DNA of 64,000 nt from Rathayibacter iranicus NCPPB 2253 = VKM Ac-1602 (GTDB lineage Bacteria; Actinomycetota; Actinomycetes; Actinomycetales; Microbacteriaceae). Positions 53,110-61,489 of the stretch are shown here, piece after piece. Position 1 is the first letter of the stretch, and the number at the start of each line of letters is the position of its first letter. The position numbers and the translations under genes are program-made. The notes beneath the pieces were generated by a model. The model was not told the origin of the DNA and did no database searches. It was given only the letters and a program-made list of their open reading frames with translations. The stretch spans positions 1-64,000 of the forward strand of contig NZ_QGDV01000015.1 of NCBI RefSeq assembly GCF_003149025.1, read 5' to 3'.

Positions 53110-55242
53110 TCAGCCCAGCCAGACCTCCTCCACCCGCGGGAAGACCGCGTCGGCGGAGTAGCGCTCGCGGAAGCGCGCACCCGCGTTCTCGACCACGGCC
53201 GCGCGAGCGTCGGGGTCCACGATGAGTTCGGTGAGCGCGGCGGCGAGCGCATCGACGTCTCCGGGCGGGACGATCCGGCCGCAGCCGTCGCCGAGCACCT
53301 CCGGGATGCCGCCGACCGCGGTCGAGACCACGGCCGCATCGCGGGCGAGAGCCTCGAGAATGAAGATCGGCATCGCCTCGTCACGTGAGGGCAGGACCGC
53401 GATGGCGGCCTCGTCGAGCAGCGCCAGGAGCCGCGCGTTCTCGAGCGAGCCGAGGAACTCGATCCCCGGAACGCTCCGGTCAACGACGTCGGGTTCGCGG
53501 ATCGGCCCGGCGACCAGCAGCCGCCAGCCCTCGGCTCCCTCGACCTGTGCCCACGCCTTCTGCAGCACGTCGACGCCCTTGCGGTGGCTGACGACTCCGC
53601 CGAAGACGACGATGCGGGTCTTTTCTCGGGGCGTGCCCTGCTCAAGCGCGTTCGGGACCAGGTGCACACGAGCGGCTGGGACGTAGCGACGGCAGATCGC
53701 CGACGTCTCCTCCGAGAGCGTGATGATCTCATCGGCGCTGCGGAGCACGTCCTGCACCAGGCGGGGGTGCGCGGCGGTGAAGGCCGCGAACTCGCTGCCG
53801 TGCAGGTGGGCGACGGTCCGCAGCCCGAAGCGGTGGGCGAGGCGGAGCAGGGAGCCTTCGCGGAGGAACGATCCGCGCTCCGAGAGGTGCACGACGATGA
53901 CACTCCCGGGTTCGCGGCGCGAGAGCGCGACGATGCGGGCGGCGGCTCCGGCAGCCAGACGGGCAGCGGCGACGTGCTCGCCCGGTGCGGTTCGGGAGGA
54001 GATGACCCGGACATCCGAGCGGGCGAACGGCCAGCGCAAGTACCCGTTGACGACCTGGGTCATCCCTCCGGGGACCTCGCCGGCACGGCCGACGTGGTAG
54101 ACGCGGGTTTTCGGGCCGACGGGAGCAGTCGGACGCGAGCGCGGCGGCACGGCGAGCAAGGCCTGGATGTCGTCGCGGACACCGCGGAGGCGTCCGCGCG
54201 CCACGAGGAGCTTGTCGAGCAGTTCGCTCCGGCGGACGGCGACGGCGCTGATGGTCTCGAGACCGCGCTCCGGAGTCGTGCTCGCCATGTCGACGGTGAC
54301 GTCGTGGATCCCAATCGTCTCGAAGTGGCGCGAGGCCTTGGTGGACGCGTCCATTTGAAGGCTCACCGGGGCCGCGCCCTCGGTGAACGCCATGATGATG
54401 ACGTGCAGGCGGTCGCTCATCGCAATGCGTGCCGTGCGGTACAGCTCACGCAGCAGAATTTCGTGCTGGTCGTGGGTGTGCGAGGGGTCCCAGTCGAGGA
54501 GGTCGGCGTCGAGGTCGGCGGCGAGGCGGCGGGAGCGCTCTGCGTCGACCGCGACCTGCGTCACGACGACGATGTCGAGGTCCTCGCGCTGGGCGAAGCC
54601 CTTGATAGCAGCCAGCCACTCCGCGCCCGGGTACGGGCGGGCGTCCACCTCGTGATCCTCTCGGAGGGAGAGGACGAGGACGCGCCGCTCGGCGTCGGGC
54701 TGCGCCGCGAACGACCGCAGTTCCTCGTCGCTCGCACCTTCGCCGTACCCGAGGTCGGGCATGGCGGCACCCACCCTCATGAAGTCGGCGGTCTTGTCGT
54801 CGCGCCAGCGGGTGTAGCTCGACAGCGCCATCGACGGCCACATGATCGCGCGGGGCAGCGGAGCGAAGTTGCGCGTGCCGACTCCGGCGCGGATGACCCG
54901 GCCACCGCCGAGGCGGACGAGCACGATGCCGGGGAGCATCACCAGGTGCTCCTTCATCCCGATCAGCGTGAGTTGAATCTCGCCCGGCTTGAACACCGAG
55001 TTCGCCCGTCCGGCCAGCGCCTCGCGGGCGAGCGCCGCGTACCAGCGCAGGAGCGAGCGGTAGACGCGGTCGTCCCGACCAAGACGCAGGCCGTCGTCGT
55101 AGCCCCAGGGCGAGTTGCCCACGTAGACGTGCAGCGGGCCCGACTCGCGGAGCCAGTCGAGCAGCTGGCGACGAAGGATGATGTCGCCGATGTTCTCGTA
55201 CTGGCCGCGGCCGACGGCGAAGATCGATCGGGCAGGAGTCAC
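53110..55242 (-). CDS. polysaccharide pyruvyltransferase fused to a family-4 glycosyltransferase
   Basis: A 710-residue two-domain enzyme. Residues about 1-370 are a pyruvyltransferase (VGRGQYENIGDIILRRQLLD at the start, SDRLHVIIMAFTEGAAPVSL near 280), which adds ketal pyruvate to sugars. Residues about 382-710 are a GT-B glycosyltransferase (PGGMTQVVNGYLRWPFARSD, VVFGGVVSHRKGVDVL, and the sugar-nucleotide motif SRDEAMPIFILEALA). The GTG at 55242 has GAAAGG ahead. Fusing the two enzymes suggests that a sugar is transferred and pyruvylated in one assembly step of an exopolysaccharide. Confidence 0.88.
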   Translation of the reverse strand: MTPARSIFAVGRGQYENIGDIILRRQLLDWLRESGPLHVYVGNSPWGYDDGLRLGRDDRVYRSLLRWYAALAREALAGRANSVFKPGEIQLTLIGMKEHLVMLPGIVLVRLGGGRVIRAGVGTRNFAPLPRAIMWPSMALSSYTRWRDDKTADFMRVGAAMPDLGYGEGASDEELRSFAAQPDAERRVLVLSLREDHEVDARPYPGAEWLAAIKGFAQREDLDIVVVTQVAVDAERSRRLAADLDADLLDWDPSHTHDQHEILLRELYRTARIAMSDRLHVIIMAFTEGAAPVSLQMDASTKASRHFETIGIHDVTVDMASTTPERGLETISAVAVRRSELLDKLLVARGRLRGVRDDIQALLAVPPRSRPTAPVGPKTRVYHVGRAGEVPGGMTQVVNGYLRWPFARSDVRVISSRTAPGEHVAAARLAAGAAARIVALSRREPGSVIVVHLSERGSFLREGSLLRLAHRFGLRTVAHLHGSEFAAFTAAHPRLVQDVLRSADEIITLSEETSAICRRYVPAARVHLVPNALEQGTPREKTRIVVFGGVVSHRKGVDVLQKAWAQVEGAEGWRLLVAGPIREPDVVDRSVPGIEFLGSLENARLLALLDEAAIAVLPSRDEAMPIFILEALARDAAVVSTAVGGIPEVLGDGCGRIVPPGDVDALAAALTELIVDPDARAAVVENAGARFRERYSADAVFPRVEEVWLG

Positions 55243-55361
55243 GGGCGGGCCTTTCGGAGGGGGTTCGCGGGGGCGACACGAAATGCGCGGGAAGTGGCGC
55301 GGTTCTTCGGCAGACTAGCGCAGGCGCGGAACACGCCCGACGTCAGACAGGAGTGGATGGA

Positions 55362-55985
55362 TCAGCAGGAGCTGGTCACGAACAGTGCCTTGAGGAATCC
55401 GCCGGTCTGGTAGAAGTACTGGCCGATCAGGTAGTTGAGTCCCATCGGCTCGCCCGAGGGCACCATCGAGATCTCGCCGGAGTAGCACCGCTCGAGAATC
55501 ATCCGGGAGCGGGCTATGTGCGGTGCGTTGGTCATCACGATGACGTGATCCCAGCCGTTCTCCGCGGCCATGTCGCGCAGCTGCCTCGCCTCCCCCTGAG
55601 TGGTGAGGGGATCGGCGGCATAGCAGAGCACGTCGCCACCCGGCTCGTTGCACTTCTTGTATGTCTTGTCCTCCAGGGGCGCCTTCATCTCGTCAGGGCC
55701 CACGGAGAGGACCATCGTGTCGGTCGCTCCAGAGGTGATGATTCGACGGGCGAACTCGACGCGCGCGCGGGTCGAGGGGCCGAGGACGAACACGGCGTCG
55801 GCCTGCTTCGGGATGGGGTCGATCGGCGGCGTGACGTAGAGCGGGATGCCCGCGCCGAAGAGCGCGAGGACGATGACAGGGATGAGGAGCAGGCCGGCAA
55901 CGAGGTTCCGGAGGCGGTGCCGACGTCGCGGGCGCTCGCCGCTGGACTGTGCGGTCCGATGATCCCCGGTCGTCACCGTGTCCAT
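55362..55985 (-). CDS. YdcF-family (DUF218) membrane protein
   Basis: A 207-residue protein with one N-terminal helix (LVAGLLLIPVIVLALFGAGI) and an outside DUF218 domain: ADAVFVLGPSTRARVEFARR, LCYAADPLTTQGEARQLRDM and WDHVIVMTNAPHIARSRMIL. The family includes ElyC/SanA-like envelope proteins. AGAGGGG precedes the ATG. In this polysaccharide region it may help with undecaprenyl-linked sugar metabolism, by inference from ElyC. Confidence 0.83.
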   Translation of the reverse strand: MDTVTTGDHRTAQSSGERPRRRHRLRNLVAGLLLIPVIVLALFGAGIPLYVTPPIDPIPKQADAVFVLGPSTRARVEFARRIITSGATDTMVLSVGPDEMKAPLEDKTYKKCNEPGGDVLCYAADPLTTQGEARQLRDMAAENGWDHVIVMTNAPHIARSRMILERCYSGEISMVPSGEPMGLNYLIGQYFYQTGGFLKALFVTSSC

Positions 55986-56549
55986 CGCGTCCCCTCTGCC
56001 GTTCGGATTCCCGATCTGTGACCGCAGCCTGTCCGGAGCAGGACGGAGATCGCCCAGATAAAGCCTGCCATCGCAGTGTTTCGGCTCGAAGACGGGCCGA
56101 TGAACGGGTAGTCAATTTTCGTCTGGCTCCGACGACCACCACGACAATACCCCCTGCATGGGGGTACAGTCGCCGTTCGCCCGATCGTGAAGAACCGAGT
56201 CGTTTGGCCCTCGTATGAATCCGTCCCTCACGTCCTCCCGGAGCACGGGAATGCCCGCTCATTCCTTGGATGTGCAGCGTGGCAGCCCGATCGGTCACCC
56301 CACTGTCGTCTCCGGTGGCCGGCTGTCGACCTCCGCTGACGAATGGCGGGGAGGGCGCTCAGCGCGGGCAGTGGCGCGTCTGATTGATTCTCCCCGCCCG
56401 AATGGGGTACCAGGACGCGAATCATTCTCCTCCAGGGGGGCGCGGCGAGGCGCGTCTATAGCGTCAAGGAGATCGACACGACCGCCCTAGATATCCCCGG
56501 CACTCCCCCTCGCACCACCCGACGCACCTCTGAAGACCCGGAGCCGATC
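55986..56549. other. 564-bp gene-free region upstream of the beta-helix gene
   Basis: No supported gene. It holds the divergent control DNA of the YdcF and beta-helix genes, with a CsoR-like palindrome at 56148-56166 and a possible -10 (tctata, around 56455) in front of the long leader of the beta-helix gene. Composition is slightly less GC-rich than around it. Confidence 0.6.
56148..56166. promoter_or_regulatory. CsoR-like palindrome
   Basis: TACCCCC and GGGGGTA flank a five-base centre. C-tract/G-tract dyads of this kind are the targets of CsoR/RcnR metal-sensing repressors. No such repressor or metal gene is in the window, so the assignment is tentative. Confidence 0.4.
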
Positions 56550-58715
56550 GTGACTACTCGAACGACGACCAACCCAACCCACCGACCTCGACGCTTTTCC
56601 CTCGCCACTGCCCTGATCGCCGCCCTCGGCATCCTCGTCGCTCCGCTCACCGCTCCGGCCGCCTCGGCCGCCACTCTCGATCCCGGCGCCGGCCAGAGTG
56701 TCCGCGTCGAGGAGACGCACTCCTCTCTCTCTTACAGCGGCTCGTGGCGGAGCATGACCGGCGGCGATAGCGGCGGCGGGATCAAGTTCCTCAACAGCAC
56801 CGGCTCCGTCTCGTTCAGCTTCCGCGGCACTGGCGTGAGCTGGATCAGCCGCACCACTGCCTCCGCCGGCATCGCCACCGTCACCGTCGACGGCGCCAGC
56901 ACCTCGGTCGACCGCTACACGACGGCGACCGCCTATCAGGTCCCCGTCTTCTCGAAGAAGGGCCTCACCGACTCCGTGCACACGGTCAAGATCGCGTGGT
57001 CCGGACGGGCCAACAGCTCCGCCGACGACAAGAACCTCGTCATCGACGCCATCGACGTCATCCGCTCCACCGACGTCGTCGGCGAGCCCAGTGGAGGGAG
57101 CAGCGCACCCGTGCTCGATCCTTCCGGCGCCAGCAGCCTCACCGCTCAAGAGACCGATCCCGCGCTGGAGTACACCGGCTCGTGGAAGTCGATGTCCGGC
57201 GGCGACAGCGGCGGTTCGATCAAGTACCTGACCTCGGCCGGATCCGTCTCCTTCACCTTCGTCGGGACCTCGTGGCGCTGGATCAGCCGGAAGACCTCCT
57301 CCTCGGGCATTGCCGCGGTCTCAGTCGACGGCGGACCCGTCACGAAGGTCGACCGCTACAGCTCGACCGCCCAGTACCAGGTGCCGGTCTACGAGACGAC
57401 CGACCTCGCTGAGGGCCGGCATACCGTGACGATCTCGTACACGGGGACGAAGAACTCCCAGTCGTCGGATAGGAACCTGATCATCGATGCGATCGTCGTC
57501 GCCGACGACGGCCTCGCCATCGACACAGTCCAGCTCTCACCCCTGACCGACGGCTACACCGTGGCCTGGAACGCACCGTTCAGTTCGCGCGTCGTCTCGT
57601 ACGATGTGCACCGCTCGGCGCAGGACGGCTCAGACGACGTCGTCCTCGGCACGGTCTCCGACCCGGTACGTCAGTACCGCGACGAGACCGTCGCGGCCCG
57701 CGGCACCTTCACCTACTGGATCTCCGCGACGGATGACGCCGGCCGCCACTCGCGCCTGAAGGAGACCGAGACCACCTCCGCCGACCTGCTCGACGCCCGG
57801 GCCTCTCTGGCCGCGGCCTTCGCCTGTCCGACCCCGACCAAGACGGTCACGAACTCGGCCCAGCTGGCCGCCGCCCTCGCCACACCCAGCGCGGGAGACG
57901 TCATCCGTTTGGCCGACGGCTGGTACACCGGAAAGTTCACCCTGCGCGGTGCCGCCGCCGCGTCCGGCTCGATCTGGATCTGCGGCTCACCCAACGCGGT
58001 CCTCTCCTCCGGCTCGACCTCGAGCGGCACTGCGCTGCTGATCAACGGGGCGAAGAACCTCCACCTCGTTGGATTCTCGGTCCGCAGTTCGTTCCAGGGG
58101 ATCCAGGTGCTCGCAAGCACTGGTGTACAGATGGCCGGCCTTACCGTCACCGATATCGGCTACGAGGCCGTCCACTTCCGCAGTCAGACGACCGACTCGT
58201 TGATCGTGGGCAGCACCATCCGCCGCACGGGTCTCGTCACGACCAAGTTCGGCGAGGGCGTCTACATTGGCACCTCCGACCGCAACTGGTGCGAGTACAA
58301 CGGCTGCAACCCTGACCGAACCGCCAGGATCGCGGTGGTCGACAACACCATCAGCGACACCGGCGCCGAACCGATCGAGGCGAAAGAAGGGACCCTCGAC
58401 GGGAACATTCTCGGCAACACGGTCCTCGGAGGCTCCCGACTCTCGAGCGAGGTCACGTCGATGATCCTCGTGTCGGGTAACGGCTGGCTGGCCGCGGGGA
58501 ACTCCGCCTCGGGCACCACGACCTACGGGTACCAGGTCATCACGCGCGCCGACGGCTCGGGCAACGACAACACCATCAGCGGCAACCTCGGGCTGAAGAC
58601 GACGGACGCGACGGTGTACCTGCACCAGCCGTCGGGCTGGTCGACCAGCGGCAACACGCTGGGCTGCTCCAACTCGGGGATGGACAGGATCGGGAACGTG
58701 GACTGCACGCCCTAA
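56550..58715 (+). CDS. secreted multidomain protein with right-handed beta-helix
   Basis: A 721-residue exported protein. The signal peptide carries RPRRFSLATALIAALG, possibly Tat type, with a cut near ASAA. Two repeats of about 130 residues follow (both with SLSYSGSWRSMTGGDSGG-like starts and NLVIDAIDV-like ends), a probable jelly-roll sugar-binding module. A fibronectin-III-like domain spans about 327-410. The last 290 residues form a pectate-lyase-like parallel beta-helix (SAQLAAALATPSAGDVIRLA, then VYIGTSDRNWCEYNGC). It probably binds and cuts or modifies a polysaccharide. The GTG at 56550 is the start. A hairpin follows. Confidence 0.8.
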   Translation: MTTRTTTNPTHRPRRFSLATALIAALGILVAPLTAPAASAATLDPGAGQSVRVEETHSSLSYSGSWRSMTGGDSGGGIKFLNSTGSVSFSFRGTGVSWISRTTASAGIATVTVDGASTSVDRYTTATAYQVPVFSKKGLTDSVHTVKIAWSGRANSSADDKNLVIDAIDVIRSTDVVGEPSGGSSAPVLDPSGASSLTAQETDPALEYTGSWKSMSGGDSGGSIKYLTSAGSVSFTFVGTSWRWISRKTSSSGIAAVSVDGGPVTKVDRYSSTAQYQVPVYETTDLAEGRHTVTISYTGTKNSQSSDRNLIIDAIVVADDGLAIDTVQLSPLTDGYTVAWNAPFSSRVVSYDVHRSAQDGSDDVVLGTVSDPVRQYRDETVAARGTFTYWISATDDAGRHSRLKETETTSADLLDARASLAAAFACPTPTKTVTNSAQLAAALATPSAGDVIRLADGWYTGKFTLRGAAAASGSIWICGSPNAVLSSGSTSSGTALLINGAKNLHLVGFSVRSSFQGIQVLASTGVQMAGLTVTDIGYEAVHFRSQTTDSLIVGSTIRRTGLVTTKFGEGVYIGTSDRNWCEYNGCNPDRTARIAVVDNTISDTGAEPIEAKEGTLDGNILGNTVLGGSRLSSEVTSMILVSGNGWLAAGNSASGTTTYGYQVITRADGSGNDNTISGNLGLKTTDATVYLHQPSGWSTSGNTLGCSNSGMDRIGNVDCTP

Positions 58716-58753
58716 GGGGCTGCGAGCGACCGCTCGGGCTGCTTGGAGCGCTA

Positions 58754-58786
58754 GGACCGCCGCCGTCGAGTCGACGGCGGCGGTCC
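58754..58786 (+). terminator. 16-bp perfect stem terminator
   Basis: GGACCGCCGCCGTCGA and TCGACGGCGGCGGTCC pair around a single base, 39 bp after the beta-helix gene stop. Confidence 0.75.
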
Positions 58787-58800
58787 GGCGTTGCGAAGGT

Positions 58801-58886
58801 GTGCGATTTGCAGGACTGCGCGGCACGAGAACGCTCTCTTGGCGAAAGACTCGTAGTGGCGGCGGCCGATCCCCTGCAAATCGCAC
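58801..58886. repeat. palindromic repeat, family C copy 1
   Basis: GTGCGATTTGCAGG at 58801-58814 pairs perfectly with CCTGCAAATCGCAC at 58873-58886. The total length is 86 bp. Confidence 0.88.
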
Positions 58887-59025
58887 GATGCCTCCGCGCC
58901 GGATGCGAGCGCGTGGCCGCACAGCATGAGACCGCACCGCATCCGGGACACGATGAGGAACGTGCCCTGACCCATCTTGCAAGCATCCGCCGCGACCGGA
59001 TCGGGGCGTCTCGATAGTGACGCCG

Positions 59026-59110
59026 GTGCGATGTGCAGGGGATCCGCTCGGGAGAGCGCGTTCCGGCGCGTGCGATGGCCGAAGCTGAGCCGATCCCCTG
59101 CTAATCGCAC
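59026..59110. repeat. palindromic repeat, family C copy 2
   Basis: GTGCGATGTGCAGGGGATC at 59026-59044 pairs with GATCCCCTGCTAATCGCAC at 59092-59110, two mismatches. Its length and end sequences match copy 1, including the shared gccgatcccctgc before the right arm. The rest of 58716-59170 shows no gene. Confidence 0.88.
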
Positions 59111-59170
59111 ACGAGCCTGCACAACGCACGCGAGCCTGCAGATCGCGCGCGAGCAGGCCAGCCCCGCGCG

Positions 59171-60490
59171 TCAGACGATCGCGGGGGCCTTCTGGAGCTT
59201 GTGGCGGGCCAGCAGGAGCGCGCCGACGACGGGGGTGCCGGCGGTCTCGATCCAGTGCACGTCGGCAGCAGCCTGCGGGGAGTCGACTTTGCCCTCGATC
59301 AGGACGAGGACGGCGCCGTCGGCCACTCCGCGGAAGGCGACGGACTGCTCGGTCGCACCGAGAGTCCCGGTGATGACCAGGACGATGTCATACACCTTCT
59401 CGAGCTCCTGGACCAGCGAGCGCAGCGGGTCGGCGCCCATCGGAGTGCCTCCTCGGGCGCCGCCTGCGGGGAGGAGGTCGACGCGATCGGTCGGGCGCTT
59501 GATGATCGCCTCGTCGAGCGAGGCGGCGCCGGAAAGGACCTCACGCAGGCCGGGTCGGCCGGCCGAGGCGGACGCGAGCGCGGAGCCCTCGGCGGTGCCG
59601 TCCACGAGAACGACCGACGAGCCGAGGACGGCCATGGCCTTGGCGAGCAGCACGGCGCTGGCCGTGTGCGGAGTGTTTGCGGAGGCGGGAGCGACCGCGA
59701 AGGAGGAGAACGAGCGGGCACGGGCAATGGCCGACAGCTCGAAGGCCACCGCCGAGTAGCGAGCCGGGATCTCGGTCGAGTTGAGCATTTCGTCGAGCTT
59801 CGCGGCCTTGGCCGGGACGATGCCGAGCAGCGGGCGCTCGAGGGAGGTGCGGACGTCGTCGCCGGTGCGGAGCCGACGGTCGAGAGCCGTGAGCACGATC
59901 GCCACGCCGGCTCCGACCACTGCGCCGCCGAGGAGACCGAGCGCGAGCAGCACCAGAAGGCCACCGGTGACGGGCAGCTTGGGCGGGGTCGCCTGGCTGA
60001 GGACCTCGAGCTGAATCTGCGGGACGGCCACGCCATTCGTGGTGGTCGCCGGGTCGGTCCCCTGGACGGCGGCGTCGAGCTGGGCGGCGACCGCGTTGGC
60101 GATGGTCGCGGCCTGCTCGGGCACCGGGTCGGTCGCCGAGATGGTGATGACCACCGACTCCGGCTCGGAGAGGACGCTGACCCGCTTGGCGAAGTCCTCG
60201 ATGGTCTCGTCGAGGCCGAGGCCGTCGATGACGCCCTGGAGGACGGTGTCGGAGGTGCCGAGGGCGACGTAGGTCACGGTGGCCTGCGCGGCGGCGCTAT
60301 TCGCGGCCACCCTGTCGGCCGTAGAGAGCACTCCTGTCGAGGAGACCGCGACATAGACGCGTGCATCCGCCTTGTACTGCGGAAGCAGGAGGGAGTTGAG
60401 TACCAGTGCCGCGACGACGCCGAGCAGAGCGAAGGCGACGATGACGACCCACCTCCGGCCGATCCCGGCGAACAGTCCGTTCAAGGTCAT
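59171..60490 (-). CDS. Wzz-type chain-length protein with degenerate BY-kinase domain
   Basis: A 439-residue membrane protein. Two helices (about 17-37 and 178-200) flank the Wzz outside domain, as in actinobacterial fused Wzz/tyrosine kinases. From about residue 265 a MinD-like fold follows, but every nucleotide motif is damaged. Where Walker A should hold GEGKT it has APASANTPHTA. The next Walker motif has VLVDGTAEG and not VDADLRRP. The third is VLVITG. There is no Tyr cluster at the C-terminus. So it likely controls sugar chain length without kinase activity. I prefer the ATG at 60490; the frame is open to 60574. Confidence 0.85.
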   Translation of the reverse strand: MTLNGLFAGIGRRWVVIVAFALLGVVAALVLNSLLLPQYKADARVYVAVSSTGVLSTADRVAANSAAAQATVTYVALGTSDTVLQGVIDGLGLDETIEDFAKRVSVLSEPESVVITISATDPVPEQAATIANAVAAQLDAAVQGTDPATTTNGVAVPQIQLEVLSQATPPKLPVTGGLLVLLALGLLGGAVVGAGVAIVLTALDRRLRTGDDVRTSLERPLLGIVPAKAAKLDEMLNSTEIPARYSAVAFELSAIARARSFSSFAVAPASANTPHTASAVLLAKAMAVLGSSVVLVDGTAEGSALASASAGRPGLREVLSGAASLDEAIIKRPTDRVDLLPAGGARGGTPMGADPLRSLVQELEKVYDIVLVITGTLGATEQSVAFRGVADGAVLVLIEGKVDSPQAAADVHWIETAGTPVVGALLLARHKLQKAPAIV

Positions 60491-60592
60491 GATGTCAGTG
60501 GTCCCTTTCGTCATCTGCACCGAGGTGCGGAATGTGTGAGTGCAGCGTTGTGAAAAGTCGTCCGGTTTCCGCACAAGCGCGGACCAGAGGGA

Positions 60593-61489
60593 TCAGAGAG
60601 TGGCCTGCAGGAAGGCGAGGATTGCCTTCTTGTTGTTCGGAGTGTTGTTCTGCAGGCCGTGGTGCCCGGAGCCGTCGATGCCCACTTCGGACTCCACTCC
60701 GGCGTCTTGGAGCGCGACCTGCATCGCGTCGGCTTGCTCGACCGGGACGAGTTCGTCCTCGGAGGTGAGCCAGATCTGCGGGGCGTCGGTGGGGTCGACG
60801 GAGCTGAGGGGCGAGGCCTCGACGCTCTGCGGGCAGGACGAGTCATCGATCTCCTTGCAGCCGAGGTAGGCGAGAATCTGCTCCTTCGCCTCGGGCAGCG
60901 GGGTGCCGAGCGACATCCCGGCCTCGGTCATGTCGGCGACCGCCGAGAAGGCGACGACGGTCTTGACCCGTGACCCCTCGGTCAGTGAGCCCTCGCCGAG
61001 CGTGCCCAGCGTGGCTCCGATGATCGCCCCGGCAGAGCTGCCCAGCACGCCGATGCGGGCGGGGTCGAGGCCGAAGCGCTCGACCTGCGCGGGGTCGCGC
61101 AGCCACTCGACGGCGGCCTGTGCGTCCTCGATCTGACCCGGGTAGCGGCTCTGCTGGAGCAGGCGGTAGTCGAAGGTGACCGAGACGAAGCCGCGCTTGG
61201 CGTAGTACTCGCAGAGTTCGGTCATGCCGCCCTCGTTGCGGGCGCCATCGACGAAGCCGCCGCCGTGCAGCATCAGCAGCGCGGGTCGACCGGCGTCGCC
61301 CTCGGTGGGGAGGCAGGCGTCGGCCTTCAACGACACGCCGTCCACTGAGCGGTATTCAATCGCCTTCTGCGTCGTGAAGCCGTCAGGGGTTCGGGAGGGC
61401 TCGGGCGGAGCAGTGCAGCCGGTGAGGCCGAGGGCGACGGCCGCGATGGCCGCCAAGACTCCAGCTCTGCGTGCTCGTATCGACGTCAC
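60593..61489 (-). CDS. lipoprotein esterase, alpha/beta hydrolase (HSL-like)
   Basis: A 298-residue lipoprotein. The signal ends at LTGC. The oxyanion motif LLMLHGGGFVDGA and nucleophile elbow VLGSSAGAIIGA are of the hormone-sensitive-lipase type; the catalytic Asp is probably in LTSEDELVP and the His in SGHHGLQNN. It sits outside the membrane and may remove acyl groups from polysaccharide, opposite to the acyltransferase whose gene overlaps it by four bases (GTGA). Confidence 0.85.
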   Translation of the reverse strand: MTSIRARRAGVLAAIAAVALGLTGCTAPPEPSRTPDGFTTQKAIEYRSVDGVSLKADACLPTEGDAGRPALLMLHGGGFVDGARNEGGMTELCEYYAKRGFVSVTFDYRLLQQSRYPGQIEDAQAAVEWLRDPAQVERFGLDPARIGVLGSSAGAIIGATLGTLGEGSLTEGSRVKTVVAFSAVADMTEAGMSLGTPLPEAKEQILAYLGCKEIDDSSCPQSVEASPLSSVDPTDAPQIWLTSEDELVPVEQADAMQVALQDAGVESEVGIDGSGHHGLQNNTPNNKKAILAFLQATL

